DNA of 33,797 bases from contig JBHEMK010000147.1 of assembly GCA_046262635.1 (NCBI GenBank), forward strand, positions 1 through 33,797, read 5' to 3'. Positions within the stretch are counted from its first letter, which is position 1. The number at the start of each line of letters is the position of its first letter. The translations under genes and the position numbers were made by a program. Shown one piece after another: positions 6,971 to 13,170 of the stretch. Source of the DNA: JBHEMK01 sp046262635 (GTDB lineage: Bacteria; Actinomycetota; Thermoleophilia; Gaiellales; Gaiellaceae). The notes under the pieces were generated by a model. It saw nothing but the letters and a program-made list of their open reading frames with translations. It was not told the origin of the DNA and searched no databases.

Positions 6971-7335
6971 CAGCTCACGCCAAGCAGCTCCGCCACAGCC
7001 GCTCTCAAGTCGGTGGGCTCGAACGGCTTGACGAGAAACCAATCCGCTCCTGCAGCCACCGCGTCCCCCTCCAGATGGTTCCAGGCCGACACGACCACCA
7101 CCGGCGCGCCTGGAAAGACAGGGTCTGACCGCAGTTCCGCCAGAACCTCGAGGCCGCTCTTGCCGGGCAGCATCAGGTCGAGGACCAGCAGATCCGGCCT
7201 CGTCTTCCGCGCCAGCTCGACGCACCCGACACCATCATCCGCTTCACCGAACTCGTAGCCGTCCTCGAGCACGACCCGCACCAGCTCGCGCATCGACGAC
7301 TCGTCGTCACAGATCAGAATCCTTTTCGGCGGCAT
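6970..7335 (-). CDS. Single-domain response regulator (CheY-like, 121 aa)
   Basis: A receiver domain only, with no DNA-binding output. Acidic pocket D10/D11 in LICDDE, phospho-acceptor Asp53 in LVLDLMLPGKSG, Ser83 in the VVSAW switch position and Lys103 in FLVKPF are all present. The start is ATG 7335, which gives the usual MPPKRILICDDE beginning. Overlap with the downstream kinase (ATGA) makes the pair cognate by position. Without an effector domain it must signal by protein contact, in a phosphorelay or to another protein. No Shine-Dalgarno sequence or TANNNT box is close to the start, so its promoter is probably farther upstream. Confidence 0.93.
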   Translation of the reverse strand: MPPKRILICDDESSMRELVRVVLEDGYEFGEADDGVGCVELARKTRPDLLVLDLMLPGKSGLEVLAELRSDPVFPGAPVVVVSAWNHLEGDAVAAGADWFLVKPFEPTDLRAAVAELLGVS

Positions 7336-7456
7336 CGTTCGACGGCCAACGGGCCACCGAGACCATACGGAACCCGAGCCGCCACCGCGTCCCTCGACCG
7401 AGGGACGCGGCCACAACAATCCGGCGGCAAGCAAGCCGCGGAACACGTGACGCCCG

Positions 7457-7862
7457 TTGAAAGCTGACTCCTTTGGCGGTGCTCGAGGCGCTGTCCGGGA
7501 TGGTGGTGAGGCTCGAGGGCTCCTTCTTGTACTTCTCGGCCTCTTGCCGATCGATCACGAAGCCGTGGGACGAATAGAGAGCGACGATGTCGCTCAGCAC
7601 GTTGGGATTTTGCCCACGCTGAGAGTCGCTCCGCATAGTCACGTGCGACGTTCATGGCGCGCCCAGCTTCTCCTATATAGATCCGATCGATCTGCTTGTA
7701 GATCGGCTCGAGCAGCCCCGTGACCATAGCCTCCGCCAACGACAGGAGAAACTTGACGAGCCGGTCGCGGCTGCGTAAGGATGGCCACTCTCGATTGCGC
7801 AAGGCTCGGCCGAATCTATCCGCCGCCTGCTCGACTTGAACCGCGAAGTCGCCGCGGGGCAC
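7457..7862 (-). pseudogene. Frameshifted gene of unknown family
   Basis: Two minus-strand frames join into one plausible protein. The first reads from GTG 7862 through FLLSLAEAMVTGLLEPIYKQ and AGRAMNVARDYAERL. The second continues from about 7640 with QRGQNPNVLSDIVALYSSHG, FVIDRQEAEKYKKEPSSL. The switch is near 7635-7645, so one base is missing or extra. The second frame then runs on past the response-regulator start without an obvious natural end. I do not recognise the family. Its position next to the 3' side of tRNA-Leu, a common integration target, suggests accessory DNA. The flanks 7336-7456 and 7863-8037 hold no other gene I can support. Confidence 0.5.
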
Positions 7863-7941
7863 GTTGCGTACTCACCTTCTTGTGAGCACCCTTGGCTCAT
7901 CGCGCGGGGCGCTCGACCGTGACCATCCCCCTCAGCCGCCT

Positions 7942-7963
7942 AGTGGCCCCCTGAGTGGCCCCC
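7942..7963. repeat. Short tandem direct repeat
   Basis: AGTGGCCCCC occurs at 7942-7951 and again at 7954-7963, a 12-base period, in the non-coding stretch just downstream of tRNA-Leu. It may be a relic of an integration junction or simple slippage; nothing else supports either. Confidence 0.4.
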
Positions 7964-8037
7964 AAGCGAACCTCGTCGCCCAATCCGGCAACTCGACGGA
8001 CGAGTTAACCATCAATCTAGGAGGGATTCTACCTAGG

Positions 8038-8124
8038 TGCCGGGAGCGGGACTCGAACCCGCACGACCCGTAAAGGTCACCCGATTTTAAGTCGGACGCG
8101 TCTGACCAGTTCCGCCATCCCGGC
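8038..8124 (-). tRNA. tRNA-Leu (TAA)
   Basis: The minus strand forms a class II tRNA of 87 bases. The acceptor stem is GCCGGGA/TCCCGGC, the anticodon loop is CTTAAAA (anticodon TAA), there is a long variable arm (TGACCTTTACGGGTCG), and the T arm is TGCGGGTTCGAGTCCCGC. The discriminator base is A, as required for leucine. CC but not CCA follows in the genome. TATCCT at 8131-8136 sits only 6 bases before the first tRNA base. Confidence 0.95.
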
Positions 8125-8130
8125 GGACGG

Positions 8131-8136
8131 AGGATA
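8131..8136 (-). promoter_or_regulatory. Putative -10 box directly before tRNA-Leu
   Basis: TATCCT on the minus strand ends 6 bases before G1 of the tRNA, so initiation would fall on or next to the mature 5' end. It lies just outside the stop codon of the upstream gene at 8140. Confidence 0.35.
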
Positions 8137-8139
8137 GCC

Positions 8140-8835
8140 CTACTCGCCGGCCGCGAACTTGTAGCTCTTGGGCAGGACGAGCGGCGGCTGGCCCAACACG
8201 ATCGTGATTTCCTGATGGGCCTTCAGGATTAGCTTGGCGGGATCCCCGCTCTGCTTTACTCCGTTCACCCACCAGCTCAGCTTGCCACACTCGCTGCCGA
8301 CGCAGTTCGCGGCCAGCTTGACCCCCCAGACGCCGAAGAACTGGCCCAGCGAAAAGTCTCGCTTCGTGGGCGACTCGACATGCATCACGCCGGTCGTATC
8401 GTGCGAGTGCAGCTCCGTCAGCCAAGTGTTCGCGTAGATGCCCACCTGGGCCGGCAGGGCGACCTTCTTGCCGTTGACGTAGAGGTCCAGGTGCTGGTGG
8501 ATGTGGAGCACACTGCCCTCGGTCGAGAGCTGCTGGAGGCCGAGCGGCTGGAGCCGGTCGGGGAGCCCGGCCGTGCCGGTGTTCCAGGGGGGCGGACTGG
8601 TTTGCAGGCCGGACAGCTTGGCGAAGTCAACGTTGATGCCGGCACCGCTCGTCGAGCCGTTGCCCTTGAGCAGCACAACCCCAAGCACGATCGCCACAAG
8701 GGCAACGAGGCCGATCGCGGCGCCGACCACGACGCGGCGGTCGAATGACGGAGCGCTCCTCGTGTGCGGGGCCTCGCGCCGCTTCGGTGCCTGGACGGGG
8801 CGCGGCGGCGACGGAGTTCGGGGCTTATTCGCCAC
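8140..8835 (-). CDS. Membrane-anchored His-motif extracytoplasmic protein, possible metal binder (231 aa)
   Basis: A Pro/Arg-rich N-terminal tail is followed by one membrane segment (RRVVVGAAIGLVALVAIVLG, about residues 34-57) and a domain of about 170 residues outside the membrane. That domain has HIHQHLDLYVNG, then TELHSHDTTGVMHVESP, then LGQFFGVWGV, and a Cys pair (ANCVGSECGK). The grouped His, Asp and Glu residues look like a metal site. I have seen similar HxHxHL...HTHD.sGiiHiEsP proteins as uncharacterised actinobacterial families, so no reaction is assigned. I chose GTG 8835 because TACCAT lies 8 bases upstream; GTG 8874 would add 13 residues. tRNA-Leu follows on the same strand. Confidence 0.75.
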   Translation of the reverse strand: MANKPRTPSPPRPVQAPKRREAPHTRSAPSFDRRVVVGAAIGLVALVAIVLGVVLLKGNGSTSGAGINVDFAKLSGLQTSPPPWNTGTAGLPDRLQPLGLQQLSTEGSVLHIHQHLDLYVNGKKVALPAQVGIYANTWLTELHSHDTTGVMHVESPTKRDFSLGQFFGVWGVKLAANCVGSECGKLSWWVNGVKQSGDPAKLILKAHQEITIVLGQPPLVLPKSYKFAAGE

Positions 8836-8843
8836 GGGCGGCG

Positions 8844-8849
8844 ATGGTA
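8844..8849 (-). promoter_or_regulatory. Leaderless-type -10 box before the His-motif gene
   Basis: TACCAT on the minus strand is followed by 8 bases and then GTG at 8835. It favours this start over GTG 8874. Confidence 0.45.
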
Positions 8850-9035
8850 GCACTCGTCGCTGGCGAGAAAACACGCAACGTGCGTACTTTTCCCGTGGTA
8901 GGCCCCTTGACGACGACGCCTGAGCGGCCGTAGTCTCGCGGAGTCAGAGCCGAGGGACCTTCGGGTTCGTCGGTTCTGGCATTTAACGACCCAGGCTCGG
9001 GTACTGCGTCGCCCGAAGCAACCAGGAGGCGACAG

Positions 9036-9224
9036 ATGGGATTTCTCGACAAGATCCTCGGCCGGTCCAAGCAGGCCGCTGGCGACATGCTCGGCGACAC
9101 TTCGATGCGACGCGAGGGCGTGCACCAGGAGAAGGCCGGCAAGGCCGACGAGCGCGCCCAGGTCCACGAGGAGGCCGCCGTCGATGCGCGGGTCGAGGAG
9201 GCGGAGCACCGCTCCCAGGAATAG
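9036..9224 (+). CDS. Microaggregate-binding-protein-1-like small stress protein (62 aa)
   Basis: A 62-residue, highly charged helical protein: MGFLDKILGRSKQAAGDMLG, then SMRREGVHQEKAGKADERA and an acidic Glu/Ala tail. The MGFLDK..GR.K.AAGD start and the MRREG.HQE.eGkAeE segment match the actinobacterial family annotated as microaggregate-binding protein 1, related in style to CsbD-like stress proteins. Its molecular role is not established. A good Shine-Dalgarno (AGGAGG) precedes ATG 9036 by about 7 bases, unlike most genes here. A strong terminator follows, so it is probably a single-gene transcript. Confidence 0.82.
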   Translation: MGFLDKILGRSKQAAGDMLGDTSMRREGVHQEKAGKADERAQVHEEAAVDARVEEAEHRSQE

Positions 9225-9238
9225 CGCGGCTCGTTTGA

Positions 9239-9264
9239 GAGGGGCGGCTCCCGAGCCGCCCCTC
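9239..9264 (+). terminator. Strong hairpin after the small stress gene
   Basis: GAGGGGCGGCT at 9239-9249 pairs perfectly with AGCCGCCCCTC at 9254-9264 across a 4-base loop, 14 bases after the stop codon. There is no long U tract, but the 11-pair GC stem is typical of terminators in high-GC actinobacteria. Confidence 0.75.
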
Positions 9265-9280
9265 CGTCCGATGCAATCCC

Positions 9281-9286
9281 TACCGT
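9281..9286 (+). promoter_or_regulatory. Leaderless-type -10 box before rmuC
   Basis: TACCGT is followed by 9 bases and then ATG at 9296. The spacing is the longest of the set accepted here; no Shine-Dalgarno is seen. Confidence 0.35.
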
Positions 9287-9295
9287 TCGTCGGCC

Positions 9296-10372
9296 ATGGT
9301 CGTCGTCGGTCTGATCGCGCTCCTCGCGTGCGGCATCGCCGCCGGGCTTGCCCTGCTCGCCCACTTCGTTCGCGGCCAGCTCACAGCCTTCCACGCCGCG
9401 AGCCAGACGCAGCTCGACGCGCTCCAGGCAACGAGCCACGCTCAGCTCGCCGAGCGGAACTCTGACGTCGATCGTCGGTTGCAGGGCGTGATCGAGACGA
9501 TGGATCGCCGGCTCGGTGAGCTCGATACCAAAGTGGATCGCCGGCTTGCTGCCACGGGCCAGACCGCGAACCAGATCCATGAAGAGCTGGGCAAAATGAC
9601 CTCCGCGACGGCGGAGATGATCTCGCGCGCCAAGGATCTCGGCCGTCTCGAGCAGGCGCTTCGCCCGCCGAAGGCACGTGGCGGCTTCGGGGAGCTGCTG
9701 CTCGAGAATCTTCTGCGCGACCGGCTCCCGCCGACCGCGTATGACCTCCAGTACGGGTTCAAAAGCGGCGAGCGTGTCGACGCTGTCATCCGCGTCGACC
9801 GGCTCGTCCCGATCGACGCCAAGTTCCCGCTCGACAACTTCGAGCGGATGTCCGCCGCCCAGGAGGAGGGCGAGGAGCTCCTCCACGCAAAGGCCTTCGC
9901 CCGCGACGTGAGGGGGCACGTCGATGCGATCTCCGCGAAGTACATCCGTCCGGGTGAAGGAACCTACGACTTCGCACTCATGTATCTCCCGGCCGAGGCC
10001 ATCTACTACGAGCTGGTCTGCGGCAAGACCGGCGCCCTGCTCGCGTATGCGCACGAGAAGCGGGTGTTTCCGGTGTCGGCCACGACATTCACGGCATACC
10101 TCCAGGTCATTGCCTTCGGCCTGAAGGGAATGCAGATCGAGCAGAGCGCACAACAAGTGATGTCGTATTGCGCCGGGCTCCAGAAGGACTTCAGCAAGTT
10201 CAAGGGGGACTTCGAGCTGGTGGGAACCCACCTCGGCCGGGCGCACACGAAGTTCAGCGACGCGGAGAAGCGGCTCGACCGCTTCGACGACAAGCTCGAG
10301 CGCGCGAGTGAGCATCATGACGAGCTCGTCTCGGTGGAGCCGTCCGCTCCGCGGGCGCTCGACGCCGCTTAA
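9296..10372 (+). CDS. rmuC: RmuC-family DNA recombination protein
   Basis: RmuC proteins carry a PD-(D/E)XK-like nuclease fold and limit inversions at short inverted repeats. The 358-residue protein has an N-terminal membrane segment (VVVGLIALLACGIAAGLALLAHF), a coiled-coil stretch to about residue 120, and the conserved core: RGGFGELLLENLL, RVDAVIRVDRLVPIDAKFPLDNF, then IRPGEGTYDFALMYLPAEAIYYEL and VFPVSATTFTAYLQVIAFGLKG. The C-terminal part returns to helix (RAHTKFSDAEKRLDRFDDKL). Length and all core blocks match the family. ATG 9296 follows a TACCGT box. The neighbour downstream is convergent and unrelated by function. Confidence 0.95.
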   Translation: MVVVGLIALLACGIAAGLALLAHFVRGQLTAFHAASQTQLDALQATSHAQLAERNSDVDRRLQGVIETMDRRLGELDTKVDRRLAATGQTANQIHEELGKMTSATAEMISRAKDLGRLEQALRPPKARGGFGELLLENLLRDRLPPTAYDLQYGFKSGERVDAVIRVDRLVPIDAKFPLDNFERMSAAQEEGEELLHAKAFARDVRGHVDAISAKYIRPGEGTYDFALMYLPAEAIYYELVCGKTGALLAYAHEKRVFPVSATTFTAYLQVIAFGLKGMQIEQSAQQVMSYCAGLQKDFSKFKGDFELVGTHLGRAHTKFSDAEKRLDRFDDKLERASEHHDELVSVEPSAPRALDAA

Positions 10373-10409
10373 CTCGCGCTCCGCGGCGACCACGAGCAGT
10401 CTCGGGCCG

Positions 10410-11552
10410 CTAGAACCGGAGCAACGCTCCGATCCCCTCGACCGGCTCGAGATCCTGATGGTCGCGGATCACGGTCACGGTGCCACCGTGCGCAAGCGTC
10501 TGGTGAACGGCGAGGTCGAGCCCGCCGTCGCGCTCCTCCACCTCGGCGCCGTCCAGCGGGCAGCTCCCGTTTGAGGTCTGCGCGCGGCCGCACTTCGGGC
10601 AGCGGTAGGCCGGCCGGTCGGCGCCCTCCTGGACGAGCAGTAGCTCGACGCGCCCGTCCGATGCGGCCTCGAGCGTGTGCTGCCAGCCCGCAGAAGCGCG
10701 TCCGCGGCGGCCCGCCTCCTCGCGCCAGCGCTCCAGGAGCTGATCCTCCCGGCCCGCCCGCCACTCGTGCAACACCGGCTCGGCAGCCTCGAGGAGCTCG
10801 GAGGGGCTCGCGTGTGCGCGCGCGTGGGTCCAGCCGACGAGGCACTCTTTCACGTCGTTCGAGAGGACCGACTCGAAGTCGGACCGGATGTCCTCCGCGC
10901 CCGCGAGCACGACGCGCACGCCGCGCTCGCGGCGGACATACCGCTCAAGCGTTTCCGCTACGCGGCGGAGGTGCTGGCCGACCAAGTTCTCGATGTGCCG
11001 CTCGTAGCGCGCCTGCGACCAGCCCCCCTGGTCGTGCCGGCCGGGCACCTCGTCCGACTCGTCCGCGACCTCGACGAGTCGGCCGCCCTCCAGCCGGAAC
11101 ACCTGCCCCTGCTCGCGCCCGACCGAGGCGAGGAGAACGCCGGCTCCGCTGCCGACGAGCCGAACCAGCGGCACGAGGAAGAGCTCGCGATCGACCTTGA
11201 TCCCGTCCTCCACCAGCTCCGGCACGCCGACGGTCGCCCAGAGATCATCGAGCCCCGAGGCGAAGACGGCGACACCGCGTGAGCCGTCCCGATCGAACCC
11301 GTCGTCGAACCAGGTCCGCAGCCGCTCGAAGTCGATCTTGAGCGCCTCACGACAGTCCCGGGTCAGCTCGTCCTTGCGGGCATCGACGATCCGCTCGCCC
11401 TCAGCGAGCAGCGAGTTGAACCGCGTCTCGGTCTCTCCCGCCGTGGGGGCCACGCTCGGATCGAGACTGAGATAGAGGCTGACCGCAGACCCTTGGGCGG
11501 CGCGGAAGCCGGCCAGTTCACGGAGCATCTCCCAGGTGATCGTCGCTGACAC
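10410..11552 (-). CDS. Bacterial Vms1/eRF1-like (baeRF) protein with C-terminal zinc-ribbon-like motif (380 aa)
   Basis: The protein has the layout of bacterial/archaeal release-factor-like domains related to Vms1/Ankzf1. The N-terminal part reads SAVSLYLSLDPS, then the middle LVPLVRLVGSGAGVLLASVGREQGQVFRLEGGRLVEV and RHIENLVGQHLRRVAETLERYVR with VRVVLAGAEDIRSDF. A Cys-rich segment CPKCGRAQTSNGSCP (C318, C321, C331) is a likely metal site, with the fourth ligand unclear. Eukaryotic Vms1 hydrolyses peptidyl-tRNA on stalled ribosomes; a ribosome or tRNA role here is inferred from family. I chose GTG 11552: the preceding GGGGAAGGAA is one of the few good ribosome sites in the window. It is divergent from the DUF488 gene. 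Confidence 0.8.
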   Translation of the reverse strand: MSATITWEMLRELAGFRAAQGSAVSLYLSLDPSVAPTAGETETRFNSLLAEGERIVDARKDELTRDCREALKIDFERLRTWFDDGFDRDGSRGVAVFASGLDDLWATVGVPELVEDGIKVDRELFLVPLVRLVGSGAGVLLASVGREQGQVFRLEGGRLVEVADESDEVPGRHDQGGWSQARYERHIENLVGQHLRRVAETLERYVRRERGVRVVLAGAEDIRSDFESVLSNDVKECLVGWTHARAHASPSELLEAAEPVLHEWRAGREDQLLERWREEAGRRGRASAGWQHTLEAASDGRVELLLVQEGADRPAYRCPKCGRAQTSNGSCPLDGAEVEERDGGLDLAVHQTLAHGGTVTVIRDHQDLEPVEGIGALLRF

Positions 11553-11588
11553 GGTGGGTTCCTTCCCCGGCCGCAACGGAGGTATTCC

Positions 11589-11594
11589 TAGTCT
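11589..11594 (+). promoter_or_regulatory. Leaderless-type -10 box before the DUF488 gene
   Basis: TAGTCT is followed by 6 bases and then GTG at 11601. It sits in the 48-base gap shared with the divergent Vms1-like gene. The GGAGG farther upstream is about 20 bases from the start, too far for ribosome binding. Confidence 0.5.
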
Positions 11595-11600
11595 TGCACA

Positions 11601-12119
11601 GTGCGCCTCCATACGATCGGCCACGGAATCCGTCCTCTCGCGGAGCTAGTCGAGACCCTTCGCTCGGCGAGGATCGAGACACTGGTCGACGTCCGTCGCT
11701 TCCCGGGCTCGCGCCGGAACCCGCAGTTCAACCGGGCGCCGCTCGCAGGAGCGCTCGGCGAGGCCGGCATCAGCTACCGCCACGTGGTCGAGCTCGGCGG
11801 CCGCCGCAGCGGCGAGGCCGGAGAGGAACGGTTCGGGTGCCTGCGGGTGGAGGCTTTTCGTAGCTACGCGGCGCGGATGGGCACGCCCGGGTGGCAGGCT
11901 TCCCTCGCGGCGGCGATCGCGGAGCCGACTCCGTGCTTCATGTGTGCCGAGACACCCTGGTGGCGTTGCCACCGTCGGCTGATCGCCGAGCTGCTCGCTG
12001 CCCGCGGACACGAGATCGTCCATCTGATTGGCCCCGAGGAGCGACAGCCGCACAGGTTCTACGACGAAGCCCGCGTCCTCGAGGGAAGTCTGTACCTCTG
12101 CGGCGAGCTCGTCGCCTGA
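11601..12119 (+). CDS. DUF488 domain protein (172 aa)
   Basis: DUF488 proteins are small, widespread and uncharacterised, with a conserved Arg/Cys pattern. Visible: HTIGHGIRPLAELVETL at the start, LVDVRRFPGSRRNPQFN, the middle GISYRHVVELGGRR, and CFMCAETPWWRCHRRLIAELL, where the family's C..E....CHR motif lies. Length (172) is normal. The Cys/His cluster suggests metal or thiol chemistry but no reaction is established. Start GTG 11601 lies 6 bases after TAGTCT. The next gene, trxB, begins 64 bases after the stop and has its own SigR-like promoter, so the two may be linked by redox context only. Confidence 0.87.
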   Translation: MRLHTIGHGIRPLAELVETLRSARIETLVDVRRFPGSRRNPQFNRAPLAGALGEAGISYRHVVELGGRRSGEAGEERFGCLRVEAFRSYAARMGTPGWQASLAAAIAEPTPCFMCAETPWWRCHRRLIAELLAARGHEIVHLIGPEERQPHRFYDEARVLEGSLYLCGELVA

Positions 12120-12120
12120 C

Positions 12121-12147
12121 GGGAACGAACGGCCGGCATCGTACGTT
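12121..12147 (+). promoter_or_regulatory. SigR/SigH-like promoter of trxB
   Basis: GGGAAC at 12121-12126 is separated by exactly 18 bases from cGTT (GTT at 12145-12147). The actinobacterial thiol-stress sigma factors SigR (Streptomyces) and SigH (Mycobacterium) use GGGAAT/C, about 18 bases, then GTT, and trxB is a classic member of that regulon. The site begins two bases after the DUF488 stop and lies about 37 bases before the trxB start. An alternative housekeeping -10 (TTTAAT, 12146-12151) overlaps it. Confidence 0.6.
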
Positions 12148-12183
12148 TAATACAGTCGGAGAGGTTTTTCGAGAGAGGAAGAG

Positions 12184-13170
12184 ATGTCCACTGACGTTCG
12201 CGAGCTCATCATCATCGGCGGCGGCCCGGCCGGATACACGGCTGCCCTCTATGCGGCCCGCGCCGATCTCGAGCCGCTTGTGATCGAAGGCTTCAACTGG
12301 GGCGGCCAGCTGATGATCACGAGCGACGTCGAAAACTACCCCGGCTTCGTCGACGGGATCGTCGGCCCGGAGCTGATGGCGAACTTCCGCAGCCAAGCGG
12401 AACGCTTCGGCGCCCAGTTCCTCACCGACGACGTGACCTCTGTCGACTTCGCGGGGCATCCGTTCCGCGTCAACGTCGCTGAAGAGGAGTACCTCGCGAA
12501 GGCGGTGATCGTCTCCACGGGCGCGAGCGCCCGTCAGCTCGGCCTACCCTCCGAGCGGGCGCTGCAGGGAAAGGGCGTGACCTACTGTGCGGTCTGCGAC
12601 GGCGCCTTCTACCGGGACAAGAACGTGATCGTCGCGGGCGGAGGGGACTCGGCGATGGAAGAGGCGATCTTTTTGACGAAGTTCGCGAGCAAGGTGACGG
12701 TCGTGCACCGCCGGGAGGAGTTCCGCGCCTCGGCGATCATGGTCGATCGCGCCCGTGAGAACGAGAAGATCGAGTTCGCCCTGAACAAGGTCGTCGACGA
12801 AGTACTCAAGGGCGAGAACGGCACGATGCGGGGGGTTCGCCTGCGCGACACGCGCACAGACGAGAGCTCCGAGGTGGAGGCGGGCGGACTGTTCGTGGCG
12901 ATCGGGCACGACCCGAACACCTCGCTCTTCGTCGACCAGCTCGATCATGACGAGGCGGGCTACCTCATTACGAGCCCGCGCTCAACCGAGACGAACGTTC
13001 CGGGCGTCTTCGCCGTCGGCGACGTCCAGGATCACACCTACCGGCAGGCGGTCACAGCCTCCGGCTCCGGCTGCATGGGGGCCCTGGACGCGGAGCGGTT
13101 CCTCGCCTCCCTGGAAGGCCACGCCGGAACCGCCCTCACCGCCCCTCGGCCGGAGGCCGCCGAGGTCTAG
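12184..13170 (+). CDS. trxB: Thioredoxin reductase
   Basis: It reduces thioredoxin with NADPH through FAD and a redox-active disulfide in the cytoplasm. The 328-residue protein has the FAD fold GGGPAGYTAALYAAR from residue 12, the active CAVC at 135-138, the NADPH fold GGGDSAMEEAIFL from 152, HRREEFRAS for the NADPH phosphate, and the C-terminal FAD motif GVFAVGDVQDHTYRQA. ATG 12184 has a purine-rich ribosome site (GAGAGAGGAAGAG). No thioredoxin gene follows; instead corA converges from the other strand and the stop codons overlap. A SigR-like promoter upstream implies induction by thiol-oxidative stress. Confidence 0.97.
   Translation: MSTDVRELIIIGGGPAGYTAALYAARADLEPLVIEGFNWGGQLMITSDVENYPGFVDGIVGPELMANFRSQAERFGAQFLTDDVTSVDFAGHPFRVNVAEEEYLAKAVIVSTGASARQLGLPSERALQGKGVTYCAVCDGAFYRDKNVIVAGGGDSAMEEAIFLTKFASKVTVVHRREEFRASAIMVDRARENEKIEFALNKVVDEVLKGENGTMRGVRLRDTRTDESSEVEAGGLFVAIGHDPNTSLFVDQLDHDEAGYLITSPRSTETNVPGVFAVGDVQDHTYRQAVTASGSGCMGALDAERFLASLEGHAGTALTAPRPEAAEV

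Noticed and set aside
7864..8073. Short plus-strand frame ending inside tRNA-Leu
   Set aside because: It overlaps the tRNA and has no ribosome site or protein-like sequence.
8999..9004. GGGTAC as a SigB/SigF-type -10 before the small stress gene
   Set aside because: No GTTT-like -35 lies at the required 14-17 base spacing, so general-stress control is not supported.
8825..10393. 522-codon minus-strand frame opposite rmuC
   Set aside because: rmuC on the plus strand carries all family blocks; this frame crosses the small stress gene and its terminator.
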